From positions 1 through 24,156 of IMG/VR virus record IMGVR_UViG_3300008120_000567: DNA of 24,156 nucleotides, one strand, 5' to 3'. A model generated the notes under the pieces. That model was given only the letters and a program-made list of their open reading frames with translations. It made no database searches and was not told the DNA's origin. Positions 1 through 6,520 of this stretch are shown here, piece by piece. The translations under genes were made by a program, and so were the position numbers. Each line of letters begins with the position of its first letter. The stretch's first letter is position 1. The DNA is from a virus.

Positions 1-96
1 CAAAACAATCCCGAAGAATTTATCCGAGAGAAAGTGAAAAGTAAGATAGAAAGCTTCGAGAACAGAATAGAATCAGAAAGACTAAGGAGAAAGTAA
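1..96 (+). CDS. 3' end of an unidentified gene (partial)
   Basis: The window opens inside a plus-strand reading frame that begins with codons for QNNPEEFIREK and runs 31 codons to a TAA at 94-96. The visible tail is very hydrophilic and highly charged, rich in Glu, Lys and Arg, and probably helical. No domain can be recognised from so short a piece. It is co-directional with the lysis and virion genes that follow, so it may be the C-terminus of a structural protein, but that is only context. Its last codons, for RLRRK, lie in the left arm and loop of the hairpin at 80-106. Confidence 0.6.
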   Translation, partial: QNNPEEFIREKVKSKIESFENRIESERLRRK

Positions 97-106
97 CTCC
101 TTAGTC
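80..106 (+). terminator. Hairpin at the end of the first gene
   Basis: GACTAAGGAG at 80-89 pairs perfectly with CTCCTTAGTC at 97-106 around a 7-nt loop that contains the stop codon of the upstream gene. The downstream sequence is only moderately T-rich, so this is a weak intrinsic terminator or an mRNA 3'-end stabiliser. A promoter starts about 10 bases further on, which supports a transcription-unit boundary. Confidence 0.55.
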
Positions 107-115
107 TACTATCTC

Positions 116-145
116 TTGACTTTATTTTAAATTAAAGTAAATTTG
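116..145 (+). promoter_or_regulatory. Bacteroidetes-type promoter (TTG-N19-TAAATTTG)
   Basis: TTG at 116-118 (-33 element) is followed after 19 bases by TAAATTTG at 138-145, which matches the Bacteroidetes -7 consensus TAnnTTTG at the expected spacing. It lies just after a hairpin and about 50 bases before the ATG at 195, so it should drive the small virion-protein gene and the lysis genes. The predicted leader holds two copies of GGACTTAG (153-160 and 164-171). Confidence 0.7.
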
Positions 146-194
146 TGTATACGGACTTAGGTCGGACTTAGAGTCGTAAAAGATAATATACATT

Positions 195-533
195 ATGGAA
201 ACTCATGACATTCTCAGAGAGCAATCAAAGAAACTTCGTCAAATCGAAAGTCAACTTTGTTGCATCAATGCTAGCGTAACTGCGGAAGCAGGTATGAATG
301 GTAGCAAAGTTATTTCAGGTACTTCTCCTGTTACAGGAAGCTTTCAGTACTTTGTAGTAAACGCATCTGCTGTAGTTACAGCAATCTTAGATCAAAGCGG
401 TAATAGTCTTATGACTTCACTAAGTTTATCTGGGATTACTTTAGCTCCAACAATGAAGATTAGCGTACCTAAAGGTACAACTATCTCTTCTATCACACTT
501 TCTTCTGGTTCAGTAATCGCTTACAACGCTTAA
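195..533 (+). CDS. Small beta-rich protein, probable virion fibre or decoration protein
   Basis: This 112-residue protein has a short charged helical start (METHDILREQSKKLRQIE), suited to coiled-coil trimerisation. About 85 residues rich in Ser, Thr, Val, Ile and Gly follow, with alternating hydrophobic residues, ending in SGSVIAYNA. The C-terminal pattern resembles small virion-associated proteins of Bacteroidetes phages that I recall, but no named domain can be assigned. There is no signal peptide or membrane segment. It is the first gene behind the promoter at 116-145, and its TAA overlaps the holin ATG as TAATG, implying translational coupling. A structural role is inferred from composition and position beside lysis genes. 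The start is the only ATG near the 5' end of the frame and follows an A-rich leader. Confidence 0.65.
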   Translation: METHDILREQSKKLRQIESQLCCINASVTAEAGMNGSKVISGTSPVTGSFQYFVVNASAVVTAILDQSGNSLMTSLSLSGITLAPTMKISVPKGTTISSITLSSGSVIAYNA

Positions 534-955
534 TGAAAACCCTTCTAATAGCTTTCACTACAGTATGTGCCTTCTTAGGCACATATTTTTTAAAGTTGAC
601 TGCAGATAACTTCGAGCAGTTCTTAGCTATAGTGTCTGTTGTTAGTTTAGATGGTTTCTTTGGTGTGTGGGCTGGAACAAAGAAAGAAGGTTTTCAAACT
701 CGTAAGGCACTAAAAGTTCTTAAGACTTTGGTTGGTTGGGTAGTAATACTATCCGTTGTTCTCCTAGTAGAGAAAGGATTTGATGGTACATTTTGGCTAA
801 GTGAGACTGTTTGTGCTCCCTTTATTATCTTCCAACTGATTAGTGCTCTTAAGAATGCACATACAGTAGGAATCATAGATAACAGTGTACTATCCCAAGT
901 TCTAGAAAAAATAGACAGACATAAATTCAACCACGATGAAAAACCTCTCGATTAA
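533..955 (+). CDS. Holin (phage_holin_4 / TcdE-like family)
   Basis: This 140-residue membrane protein should form the cytoplasmic-membrane lesion that begins lysis. Hydrophobic segments lie at about residues 3-20, 30-47, 65-82 and 88-107. The stretch VSLDGFFGVWAGTKKEGFQTRKALK matches the conserved region of the Bacteriophage_holin_4 (PF05105) group, whose typical pattern is an Asp-containing helix followed by a basic loop with Gly and Ser/Thr-Lys. The length is typical of the family. The C-terminus is hydrophilic and charged. The gene starts at a TAATG overlap with the preceding gene, and its last 20 bases overlap the start of the spanin candidate, giving a compact lysis cassette. No endolysin gene is seen in the window. 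The family assignment is from pattern recognition and is fairly secure; actual holin activity is inferred. Confidence 0.75.
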   Translation: MKTLLIAFTTVCAFLGTYFLKLTADNFEQFLAIVSVVSLDGFFGVWAGTKKEGFQTRKALKVLKTLVGWVVILSVVLLVEKGFDGTFWLSETVCAPFIIFQLISALKNAHTVGIIDNSVLSQVLEKIDRHKFNHDEKPLD

Positions 956-1253
956 ACTTAACTTTATCTTTTTCTTTGTTATTGTATACCTGCTTTACAG
1001 GTACGAGTATGTACAAGAGCAGGACACTAACCAAGTAATATCTTTTATAGATTCTATAGATAAAGCCAACGATACTTACTTCGAAAAGATAGACTCTCTG
1101 GAGCATATCAAGCACGAAGAGTATCACAACTATGAAAAAATCACCTTAAAGTATGACACAATTCAGATTGCTATTGACACTATGCCTGACATTGACGGCA
1201 CAAAGTATCTACTCACAATCTCTAGACAGCTTACCGCTAAAGGAGTTGAATAA
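936..1253 (+). CDS. Candidate inner-membrane spanin (Rz-like)
   Basis: This 105-residue protein has one N-terminal membrane segment at about residues 9-21 (FIFFFVIVYLLY) preceded by lysines, which predicts an N-in, C-out topology. A long hydrophilic, helix-prone region rich in Glu, Lys and Asp follows. This is the architecture of i-spanins such as lambda Rz, which link the inner membrane to an outer-membrane partner during lysis of Gram-negative hosts. It overlaps the holin gene by 20 bases. Its last third is overlapped out of frame by a second secreted-protein gene, as in Rz/Rz1 pairs. Spanins diverge too fast for sequence recognition, so the call rests on topology and gene order. Confidence 0.6.
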   Translation: MKNLSIKLNFIFFFVIVYLLYRYEYVQEQDTNQVISFIDSIDKANDTYFEKIDSLEHIKHEEYHNYEKITLKYDTIQIAIDTMPDIDGTKYLLTISRQLTAKGVE

Positions 1254-1512
1254 TGAGTTCCTAAAAGGAATTCAAGCACGTGAAAGAGTAGTTAGTTTAA
1301 AGAAGATTGTCAAAGCAGACAGTCTTCAACTGCATTATTATAAAGATTCTATAGTTCCTAACTACCAAAAGGCTTTAGATACAGCCAAGGTAGAGATAGT
1401 TCGCTTAGATACTAAAGTTAGATCTCAAGCAGAAACTATAAAAACATTGAAGAATGTTTTGAAAGGCGGATTAATTGCTATAGCTTTGTTAACCATAGGG
1501 TTAATACTTTAA
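1153..1512 (+). CDS. Overlapping spanin partner or u-spanin-like protein
   Basis: This gene starts inside the preceding spanin candidate, in another frame, and overlaps it by 101 bases. The 119-residue product has an N-terminal secretion signal (MTQFRLLLTLCLTLTAQS), a periplasmic helix-prone region rich in Lys, Asp and Leu, and a C-terminal membrane segment at about residues 103-119. A signal sequence at one end and a membrane anchor at the other is the layout of unimolecular spanins. If Cys11 is lipidated the N-terminus would sit in the outer membrane, but LTLC is a poor lipobox because the residue before Cys is Leu. Cleavage near SIYSQ by signal peptidase I is the alternative. There is no other Met in the frame, so this ATG is the likely start. 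Confidence 0.55.
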   Translation: MTQFRLLLTLCLTLTAQSIYSQSLDSLPLKELNNEFLKGIQARERVVSLKKIVKADSLQLHYYKDSIVPNYQKALDTAKVEIVRLDTKVRSQAETIKTLKNVLKGGLIAIALLTIGLIL

Positions 1513-1523
1513 CCACCAAGCCT

Positions 1524-2858
1524 ATGATGCCAATCTCTAAACAGATTGTCCAGTATTATATGGACAATCCAAATACGAATGAGACAGCTATTGAAGTTGC
1601 TCTTCGTTTTAATTATCATCCTGAAGAACGTAATCAGTTAAGGGGTAAGCGAGTTCGTGATTTAAAAAGATCAGCTATGGCTAAACTTCTAAAAGGTGAT
1701 CCTCTTTACATGCCAAACCCACAATCTGAGATTAATTCTAATACAACTCTAGGAACATACGATGAGAATCTAGAAAAAGGTACCTTAGAAGTATCTAAAC
1801 TAGTCTCTGAACAACCTAGATCTGCAGAAGAGATAATTAGAATCCACAAAATAGATACTACTAAGTGGAAATTAGTTCAGTATTGGAGTAAAGAAAAGAG
1901 TGCAGGCTGGCTAGTGTCAGCCTTATTTGCTCATATAAAGCCTGAGGATACTTTTAATGATGACATAGAAGGCATTTTAAGAGAAGTTTTTTTAGAGTCT
2001 GACATCAATGTATATCCAACGCCTAAGAAAGCTCCTGTGAGCACTAAAAGAGGCTTATTCGTATACATGAGTGACAAACATGTAGGTGCACTTACACACT
2101 CTACTGCTCTTTTTGGTAACGAATACAATGAGAATGTCTTTGAGGAGCGAATGAATAGAACTCTAGAGGAAATAGAAAGACAAGTAAAGACTTATGGAAG
2201 ACTAGAAGACTTGTTTATTTGTGACTTGGGTGACTCTTTAGATGGTTGGAATGGCTACACTACTAGAGGAGGTCACCAATTGCCTCAGAACATGGATAGT
2301 AAGGAAGCTTTTATGACTTATCTTTATGCTCATAAGAGATTCTTTGATACATTAGTAGAGAGAAACTTAGCAAATAACCTTCACGCAGTAATGCAAACTA
2401 ACGATAACCATGCAGGTTCATTCGGTTACATTACTAATCAAGCATTAAACTTATACTTAAATACAGCTTATCCATTCATCAAAGTAACGATAATGGAGAA
2501 GTTCTTAGAACATTTTGACTATGGCAAACATACGTTTATCTTCACTCACGGAAAAGATTCTGAAGATCTTAAGCACGGTCTTCCCCTTTTCTTAAATGAA
2601 AAAGCAGAAAACTTCCTTAATAAGTACATCAATCACCACAACTTAGGAGAGAATAAAAATATCTCGATAGTAAAAGGAGACCTACATACAGAGAGTATGC
2701 AACAAGCATACAAGTTTAGATACCGTAATGTATTGTCTATGTATGGTTCTTCTAAGTGGATTATGAACAACTTTGGCCCTGGGTATCCAGGAGTTTCCTT
2801 TGATTTAGTAGAAAAAGATACGGATTTGATTTATTCGTTTTATATTCGCTTTAAATAA
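1524..2858 (+). CDS. Calcineurin-like metallophosphoesterase with N-terminal HTH-like region
   Basis: This 444-residue protein carries the metal-binding motifs of the calcineurin-like phosphoesterase superfamily in order: SDKHVG (Asp184, His186), GDSLDG (around Asp237), NDNHAG (around 293-298, replacing the GNH[DE] motif), FTHGKD (about 339-344) and KGDLHTE (about 385-391, replacing GHxH). Such enzymes use two metal ions to cleave phosphodiester bonds; phage versions are often annotated as SbcD-like or DNA-repair nucleases. The first 60 residues look like a helix-turn-helix DNA-binding region (NETAIEVALRFNYHPEERNQ), and a second small helical region around 98-135 precedes the catalytic domain. 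It follows the spanin gene by 11 bases in the late-type plus-strand block, away from the replication genes. The fold assignment is firm; the substrate is unknown. Confidence 0.8.
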   Translation: MMPISKQIVQYYMDNPNTNETAIEVALRFNYHPEERNQLRGKRVRDLKRSAMAKLLKGDPLYMPNPQSEINSNTTLGTYDENLEKGTLEVSKLVSEQPRSAEEIIRIHKIDTTKWKLVQYWSKEKSAGWLVSALFAHIKPEDTFNDDIEGILREVFLESDINVYPTPKKAPVSTKRGLFVYMSDKHVGALTHSTALFGNEYNENVFEERMNRTLEEIERQVKTYGRLEDLFICDLGDSLDGWNGYTTRGGHQLPQNMDSKEAFMTYLYAHKRFFDTLVERNLANNLHAVMQTNDNHAGSFGYITNQALNLYLNTAYPFIKVTIMEKFLEHFDYGKHTFIFTHGKDSEDLKHGLPLFLNEKAENFLNKYINHHNLGENKNISIVKGDLHTESMQQAYKFRYRNVLSMYGSSKWIMNNFGPGYPGVSFDLVEKDTDLIYSFYIRFK

Positions 2859-2865
2859 AAATAAG

Positions 2866-3096
2866 ATGATTACCCTAGCAGATATAGACAAATTAATAAA
2901 TCAATTCTATCTAGACTCGGAGAAGGATGGTCAAGCAATGAGACCTAATGCAGTCCTACTTACCGAAGAGCAGTTCGAAGACTTGCTTATAGAGATGGGA
3001 GTAGAAGACGAAGATGATGTCACAATAGAAAGTATATACGGATTAGATGTCATACTTGCAGTAGGACTAGAGTATCCGAGAGTAATAAGACTTTAA
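2866..3096 (+). CDS. Small acidic protein of unknown function
   Basis: I do not recognise this 76-residue protein. It is strongly acidic (runs such as VEDEDDV), has a helical start (ITLADIDKLINQFYLDSE) and ends in beta-type sequence (IYGLDVILAVGLEYPRVIRL). No Cys, signal peptide or membrane segment is present. It is the last plus-strand gene, 7 bases after the phosphoesterase and just before the bidirectional terminator, so it is probably co-transcribed with it. The ATG follows an AAAAATAAG leader typical of this genome. Confidence 0.6.
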   Translation: MITLADIDKLINQFYLDSEKDGQAMRPNAVLLTEEQFEDLLIEMGVEDEDDVTIESIYGLDVILAVGLEYPRVIRL

Positions 3097-3110
3097 TAAG
3101 ACTTTAAATA

Positions 3111-3138
3111 AAAAGGGGCCCTATTAAGAGCCCCTTTT
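3111..3138. terminator. Bidirectional terminator between converging gene blocks
   Basis: AAAAGGGGC at 3111-3119 pairs with GCCCCTTTT at 3130-3138 around a 10-nt loop. The flanking A and T runs give a T tract on both strands. It sits between the last plus-strand gene, ending at 3096, and the last minus-strand gene, ending at 3189, exactly where a two-way terminator is needed. The 92-base gap holds nothing else I can support apart from A-rich flanks and a short tandem repeat of TAAGACTTTAA just before the hairpin. Confidence 0.85.
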
Positions 3139-3188
3139 CATTTGGTTGGTAAAATAACTAAAAACTAAAACTAAATAAACTAAAACTA

Positions 3189-3512
3189 TTAGATCGCTTG
3201 TGGTCCACCTGTTAAGCTAAAGAAAGCAAGAATCTCTTCCTTTACCTTCAACTCAACTACGATAGGCTCACTTGTGATTTCAAATTTAGTGATTTTTACT
3301 GGAACTTTTTGCTTAGTTGCAGGATCAATCTTGTATTGATAGTCTACAGGATTAAGTTTGTCTGCTGCTCCCTCAAGAACAATAGCCAATCCATTCTCTG
3401 TAGGATAGGTCATCAACACCTTGTTAAGGTCAAAAGAGAAACCCTTTTTAATAACGAGTTCCATCTCTTCACCACTCTCGATTTTCTCTTTTTCGGTATA
3501 GTAGAATAACAT
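3189..3512 (-). CDS. Conserved small phage protein, function unknown
   Basis: This 107-residue protein is not recognised. It reads as mixed alpha/beta with amphipathic strands (MELVIKKGFSFDLNKVLMTYP, GLAIVLEGAADKLN, PIVVELKVKEEILAFFSL). It has no Cys, signal peptide or membrane segment, and it ends in SLTGGPQAI. It is the last gene of the minus-strand block, 11 bases downstream of the GroES-like gene, and is followed by the bidirectional terminator. An internal Met at residue 17 is an alternative start; I kept the first ATG because of the A/T-rich leader before it and its close spacing to the upstream gene. No function is proposed. Confidence 0.55.
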   Translation of the reverse strand: MLFYYTEKEKIESGEEMELVIKKGFSFDLNKVLMTYPTENGLAIVLEGAADKLNPVDYQYKIDPATKQKVPVKITKFEITSEPIVVELKVKEEILAFFSLTGGPQAI

Positions 3513-3523
3513 AGTCGTATATA

Positions 3524-3805
3524 TTACCAGATGATAGCGATGTCGCTAGACCTTACCATGATTTTTTCATTGCCCTCTACTTCTACTAGTTCTGCAGATT
3601 GCAATGACATTAACTGTACATAGACTTTGTCTCCAACGTTGATACCTTGAACTTCTTCTCCAACGGCAAATACTTCTAGGTTCTTCAACTTCTTCAACTC
3701 TTCAAACTCCATTGCCTCCTCCATCTCTGGACTCAACTTGATAAGTCTTTCTTCTTTTACAGGACGATTAAGTAATACTCTGTGTCCTTTTACTTTGATG
3801 CTCAT
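3524..3805 (-). CDS. GroES-like co-chaperonin candidate
   Basis: This 93-residue protein has the layout of GroES/gp31-type co-chaperonins: an N-terminal strand pattern (KVKGHRVLLNRPVKEE), a charged helical or loop insert (about residues 25-42, corresponding in place to the mobile loop), LEVFAVGEEV resembling the VlaVG motif, and INVGDKVYVQ matching the conserved GDkV element, ending in SSDIAIIW. Length is close to GroES (about 97 residues). Phage versions such as T4 gp31 replace host GroES to fold capsid protein through host GroEL. No GroEL homologue lies in the window, so it would act with host GroEL. It sits between dCMP deaminase and an unknown gene at the end of the block. The call rests on motif order; a different small beta-barrel protein remains possible. 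Confidence 0.6.
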   Translation of the reverse strand: MSIKVKGHRVLLNRPVKEERLIKLSPEMEEAMEFEELKKLKNLEVFAVGEEVQGINVGDKVYVQLMSLQSAELVEVEGNEKIMVRSSDIAIIW

Positions 3806-3812
3806 ATCTTTT

Positions 3813-4253
3813 TTAATTTAGTTCTGCTTTAATTACATCTAGACCTGCAGCAATCAAAAGCTCTAAGCCTGATCTGTCTCTATAGTCTTCGATGTATACA
3901 AATGTAGTGATTCCACTTTGAATTATCAACTTAGCGCAATGCACACAGCATGCATGAGTACAGTACATAGTGGCTCCCTCTGTACTGATAGGACTCTTGC
4001 ATGCTTTAGTGATTGCATTAGACTCTGCGTGTAATACGTATTCAAAGGTTACATTGTTGGCTTCACAAACATTAGGGAACCCACAAGGTGTACCATTATA
4101 ACCAAAGGAGATGATGTTACCATTCTTAACAATTAAGGCTCCTACTTGGAGTCTTTCACAGTAGGACTCTTGAGAAATTCTTTTAGTTAAATCTAAGTAA
4201 AGCAATGCTTTATCTCCTACTGTTGTGTTGTAAATGATTGGTATCTTATGCAT
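3813..4253 (-). CDS. Deoxycytidylate (dCMP) deaminase
   Basis: This 146-residue enzyme should convert dCMP to dUMP, feeding the thymidylate synthase encoded at 22812-23816. The zinc-binding and catalytic motifs are HAESNAI (His75, Glu77) and THACCVHCAK (Cys103 and Cys106). The family TxxPCxxCAK motif is present except that the usual Pro before the first zinc Cys is Cys102. VGALIVKNGNIISFGYNGTPCGFPNVCE is the typical substrate-side region of ComEB/T4 Cd-type deaminases, and Cys57/Cys63 may add to a structural metal site as in T4 dCMP deaminase. It lies 7 bases upstream of the GroES-like gene and 1 base downstream of the preceding gene in the same direction, in an operon with the PD-(D/E)XK nuclease. 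Confidence 0.9.
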   Translation of the reverse strand: MHKIPIIYNTTVGDKALLYLDLTKRISQESYCERLQVGALIVKNGNIISFGYNGTPCGFPNVCEANNVTFEYVLHAESNAITKACKSPISTEGATMYCTHACCVHCAKLIIQSGITTFVYIEDYRDRSGLELLIAAGLDVIKAELN

Positions 4254-4254
4254 A

Positions 4255-4722
4255 CTATGGTTTTAAACTTTCTTCAAATCTATAAATTTCTTTTGTAATA
4301 TCCACAAATACATCATCAAACTTTATGTCTTTATGCAAAAGAATTTTGTAATCCTCAGAAAACTCATCAAATCTATTCTGCTTAAACATCTCTAGGTCCC
4401 TGTGATAGATCTTGTTAGGCTTGAATACATACATTATCCTCTCATCTACTTCATAGTAATCATAAAAAGACTCAAAGCTAGTGATCTTTTCTTCAAAAGC
4501 TTTGAAGGCAGTACTATCTACAGGGTCAAATAGAAAGAACAAACAGTTAGAATGCTTAGCCCTAAAACCATAATCGTCTAGATAAACATTAACTAAACCA
4601 AAGTTATACAGCAGTCTAGCAGCTTGGGCCCCTGAAGTAAATATCAGGGGACTCATAAACTTAGTTGTATTGTTAGTGTCCTCGTTCACCCCTATATAAT
4701 TAGATAACTCTGATACCGTCAT
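4255..4722 (-). CDS. Conserved phage protein, function unknown
   Basis: This product of about 155 residues is not recognised. It has an N-terminal short helix pair (MTVSELSNYIGVNED), then a region with aromatic clusters (LLYNFGLVNVYLDDYGFRAKHSNCLFFLFDP; FESFYDYYEVDERIMYVFKPNKIYHRDLEMF) and an acidic C-terminus. The frame is open upstream to an ATG at 4785, but that start would overlap the nuclease gene by 86 bases and add a basic, Cys-containing stretch unlike the rest. The ATG at 4722 leaves a 23-base overlap and gives a natural domain start, so I prefer it. The gene ends in TAG, useful evidence that TAG is a normal stop in this phage. Confidence 0.55.
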   Translation of the reverse strand: MTVSELSNYIGVNEDTNNTTKFMSPLIFTSGAQAARLLYNFGLVNVYLDDYGFRAKHSNCLFFLFDPVDSTAFKAFEEKITSFESFYDYYEVDERIMYVFKPNKIYHRDLEMFKQNRFDEFSEDYKILLHKDIKFDDVFVDITKEIYRFEESLKP

Positions 4723-5668
4723 TTTCGTAATCTTCTTTAGTGTATGCCCACAAATCATTCTCAGAGTGCCACATAAGTCTCTCAATGGCTTGGTGGAAAC
4801 CTTCGTAACTCTTACCTTGAAATACTCCTCCCATCTTACCTATAGTCAGGGCTTCATCTGACAGCTCATAGATTATAGGGCTACCTGGAAACTTTTGGCT
4901 TTCTACAATAAATCTAAAGTTACTAATTGTTAGATTCTCTCCGTAGATACTAAGATCTGTTTGCTTTAAAGCTTCTGTATAGAATGCCGCTTGAAAGTCA
5001 TACCGATATTTAATAAGAGTATCTGTCCAGAAGTTTAAAGAAGTAGTAGTAGTCTTCAGGTCGATAGGATAAAGTATGTTGTTTACTACGTCCACAACTA
5101 CTAAATCTAGCAAACCCTTACATTGCACTCCTAAGTATTCAAAGCTTAAAGCTTGTTGGGTAAATACCTTGTACTGTGAGTTACCTTTTACAAACTTAGA
5201 AGTAAAGGGATGAATCTTGAGTCCTTCTGCGATATTAATAATCAAAGCTTCTTGGGCAAAAGAGATTACTTTCTTGCCTTCTGCTGCAATCAAATCCTCG
5301 TAGTAGGTCTTACCTTCTGTTTCGAATCTTTCTCTCACCTTGGCAATAGTATCTCGCTTAAACTTTGCTGCTTCATATGCAATAGTCTCAGCCATACTAT
5401 CTTCTCGGTTACAGAACAGACTCCATACAAAATCTCCCATCTGTCCTGTAGGTCTTTCTACACTACTAATGTGGAACTGTGATCTGAATACTTCTTCTCC
5501 TTGAGTTAAAATTAAATCAACTCCATCACCTATTAGAGTTACTTCTGCTGGCTCATCTGTATCGGAGCTAGGGTCGTAATTATAATAAAGGTTTGGGTGT
5601 TGTAATAGCTTTTTAAGTCTGCTTTGACTCTGTGCTGTACTATCTAAGTATCCTTGATCTAAAATCAT
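4700..5668 (-). CDS. PD-(D/E)XK exonuclease, Cas4/RecB-like
   Basis: This 322-residue protein has the core motifs of the PD-(D/E)XK nuclease superfamily: GLLDLVVVDV (the metal-binding Asp, about residue 187), YPIDLKTTTT (the DxK part, about 201-206) and the RecB/Cas4-type QAAFY (Q-x3-Y, about 232-236). An N-terminal helical region (SQSRLKKLLQHPNLYYNY) resembles the start of phage PDDEXK_1 nucleases. No Cys cluster of the Cas4 iron-sulfur type is evident. These enzymes resect or process DNA ends during phage recombination and replication. It is the first gene after a terminator at 5692-5752 and begins a short operon with dCMP deaminase. No TAnnTTTG element was found between the terminator and the ATG. 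Confidence 0.85.
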   Translation of the reverse strand: MILDQGYLDSTAQSQSRLKKLLQHPNLYYNYDPSSDTDEPAEVTLIGDGVDLILTQGEEVFRSQFHISSVERPTGQMGDFVWSLFCNREDSMAETIAYEAAKFKRDTIAKVRERFETEGKTYYEDLIAAEGKKVISFAQEALIINIAEGLKIHPFTSKFVKGNSQYKVFTQQALSFEYLGVQCKGLLDLVVVDVVNNILYPIDLKTTTTSLNFWTDTLIKYRYDFQAAFYTEALKQTDLSIYGENLTISNFRFIVESQKFPGSPIIYELSDEALTIGKMGGVFQGKSYEGFHQAIERLMWHSENDLWAYTKEDYENDGIRVI

Positions 5669-5691
5669 TTGTCTATTGTTAAAGTTAAATT

Positions 5692-5752
5692 AAAAAACAA
5701 AAACCCTAAGTGAACACTAAACTTTTGTCTAGAGTGTGTTCTGCTAAGGGTT
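5692..5752 (-). terminator. Minus-strand terminator after the dNTP diphosphohydrolase gene
   Basis: On the minus strand AACCCT plus GAACAC pair with GTGTTC plus AGGGTT, with a small asymmetric internal loop between the two helices (plus-strand arms 5702-5717 and 5736-5752). A T-rich tract follows on the minus strand (positions 5703 down to 5692). It fills the 150-base gap between the genes at 5819 and 5668; nothing else is evident in that gap. Confidence 0.75.
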
Positions 5753-5818
5753 AGTGTAGGGATTATGTAGAAAAACCAATAAGGATAATCTCGTTGTCCT
5801 TGTTTTCCTCTAAAGAAG

Positions 5819-6184
5819 TTACTGAACTTTACCTTCATCTGTCAAGTCATTAAATTCAGGCTTCTCCCTAAGGATGTAAGCAATAAACATAGCGTTACAT
5901 TGTATGTGTCCTATGTGGTGAATCAAAGACTCCTTATCGTGAGACTCACCTGACAACAAACTGAACGTATGTCTAAGCATGCTTTCAACTACTTCGCTTA
6001 CTGGCATTCCTTTCTTCCAATTGTTTGGTGCATACTTCTTCGCTCCAAACTCTAAGACTTCCACCATTGGCTCTAGAGACTTAAAATCTACTAGAGACCA
6101 ATGTGCTTTGCCTTTGTTAAAACGAAGTGCTTGTCCTCCTTCGTTATAATCTTCCATAGCGGGGAAATCATTTGCCATAATCAA
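5819..6184 (-). CDS. dATP/dGTP diphosphohydrolase-like protein (DUF5664/MazG-like)
   Basis: This 121-residue protein carries the pattern of the phage dATP/dGTP diphosphohydrolase N-terminal domain (DUF5664, all-alpha NTP pyrophosphatase group): RFNKGKAHWSLVDFKSLEPMVEVLEFGAKKYAPNNWKKG at about residues 22-60, then SMLRHTFSLLSGESHDKES and HHIGHIQCNAMFIAYIL. The Glu/Asp-containing helices supply metal ligands in MazG-type enzymes, and GE-x-x-D is visible at about residues 79-83. Relatives in phages with 2-aminoadenine DNA (MazZ) make dGMP for base Z synthesis; others trim the dNTP pool. Neither PurZ nor DatZ is in the window, so housekeeping of dNTPs is the safer view. It starts at an ATGA overlap with 6181-6453 and ends its operon before a terminator. 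Confidence 0.75.
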   Translation of the reverse strand: MIMANDFPAMEDYNEGGQALRFNKGKAHWSLVDFKSLEPMVEVLEFGAKKYAPNNWKKGMPVSEVVESMLRHTFSLLSGESHDKESLIHHIGHIQCNAMFIAYILREKPEFNDLTDEGKVQ

Positions 6185-6453
6185 CGCATTAAAGCTCCTG
6201 TAGTAGTCTTAGGAGTAGGATCTAACTTAACTGTTAGGATAACTCTTCCAAACTTCATAGTAACAACTTCTGTGACTACTCCAGGAGTTCCATTACAATT
6301 AACAATAGACCCTATAGAGATTGTAATTTCTCCTTTGTCTCCTTTTTCGTCTTTGTAAGTAACTGAATTCTCACCATAGTGATGTTTAATTCCAGGTAAG
6401 CCCACGGCTTCTACTCTGTCTGTTTCTGTTCTTGGTTCTATAATGTATAACAT
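6181..6453 (-). CDS. Small beta-rich protein, unknown function
   Basis: I do not recognise this 90-residue protein. It looks like a small beta fold (KGEITISIGSIVNCNGTPGVVTEVVTMKFGRVILTVKLDP), reminiscent of an SH3-like or KOW-like barrel, but no motif secures this. It sits between the NinB-like gene and the diphosphohydrolase gene and overlaps the latter by ATGA. Its leader, AACTTAAAATAAAAATT before the ATG, is partly contained in the 65-bp repeat: the last 13 bases of the repeat on the minus strand belong to this leader. This copy is therefore the native context of the repeat. Confidence 0.55.
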   Translation of the reverse strand: MLYIIEPRTETDRVEAVGLPGIKHHYGENSVTYKDEKGDKGEITISIGSIVNCNGTPGVVTEVVTMKFGRVILTVKLDPTPKTTTGALMR

Positions 6454-6455
6454 AA

Positions 6456-6520
6456 TTTTTATTTTAAGTTAGCTTAGTTCTGGTACTTCCACTCCCAGGA
6501 TTTCTCTTGCAAAGGTAATA
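6456..6520 (-). repeat. 65-bp direct repeat, native copy
   Basis: These 65 bases are identical to 7393-7457 and in the same orientation, offset by 937 bases. On the minus strand the copy encodes the last 16 residues (ITFAREILGVEVPELS) and stop of the NinB-like protein plus the first 13 bases of the A-rich leader of the next gene. Identity ends abruptly on both sides. It looks native here because the tail continues naturally from the preceding helix and the leader serves a real gene. Confidence 0.95.

Noticed and set aside
3084-3107. Tandem TAAGACTTTAA repeat considered as an attachment or regulatory site
   Set aside because: Only two short AT-rich units partly within the end of a coding sequence; no integrase gene or other supporting signal.
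5210-5482. Plus-strand open frame of 90 codons antisense to the PD-(D/E)XK nuclease gene
   Set aside because: Its product is Cys/Phe/Ser-rich without domain character, it has no leader or promoter, and the opposite strand carries a clear nuclease with all motifs. The same applies to other antisense frames in the minus-strand block.
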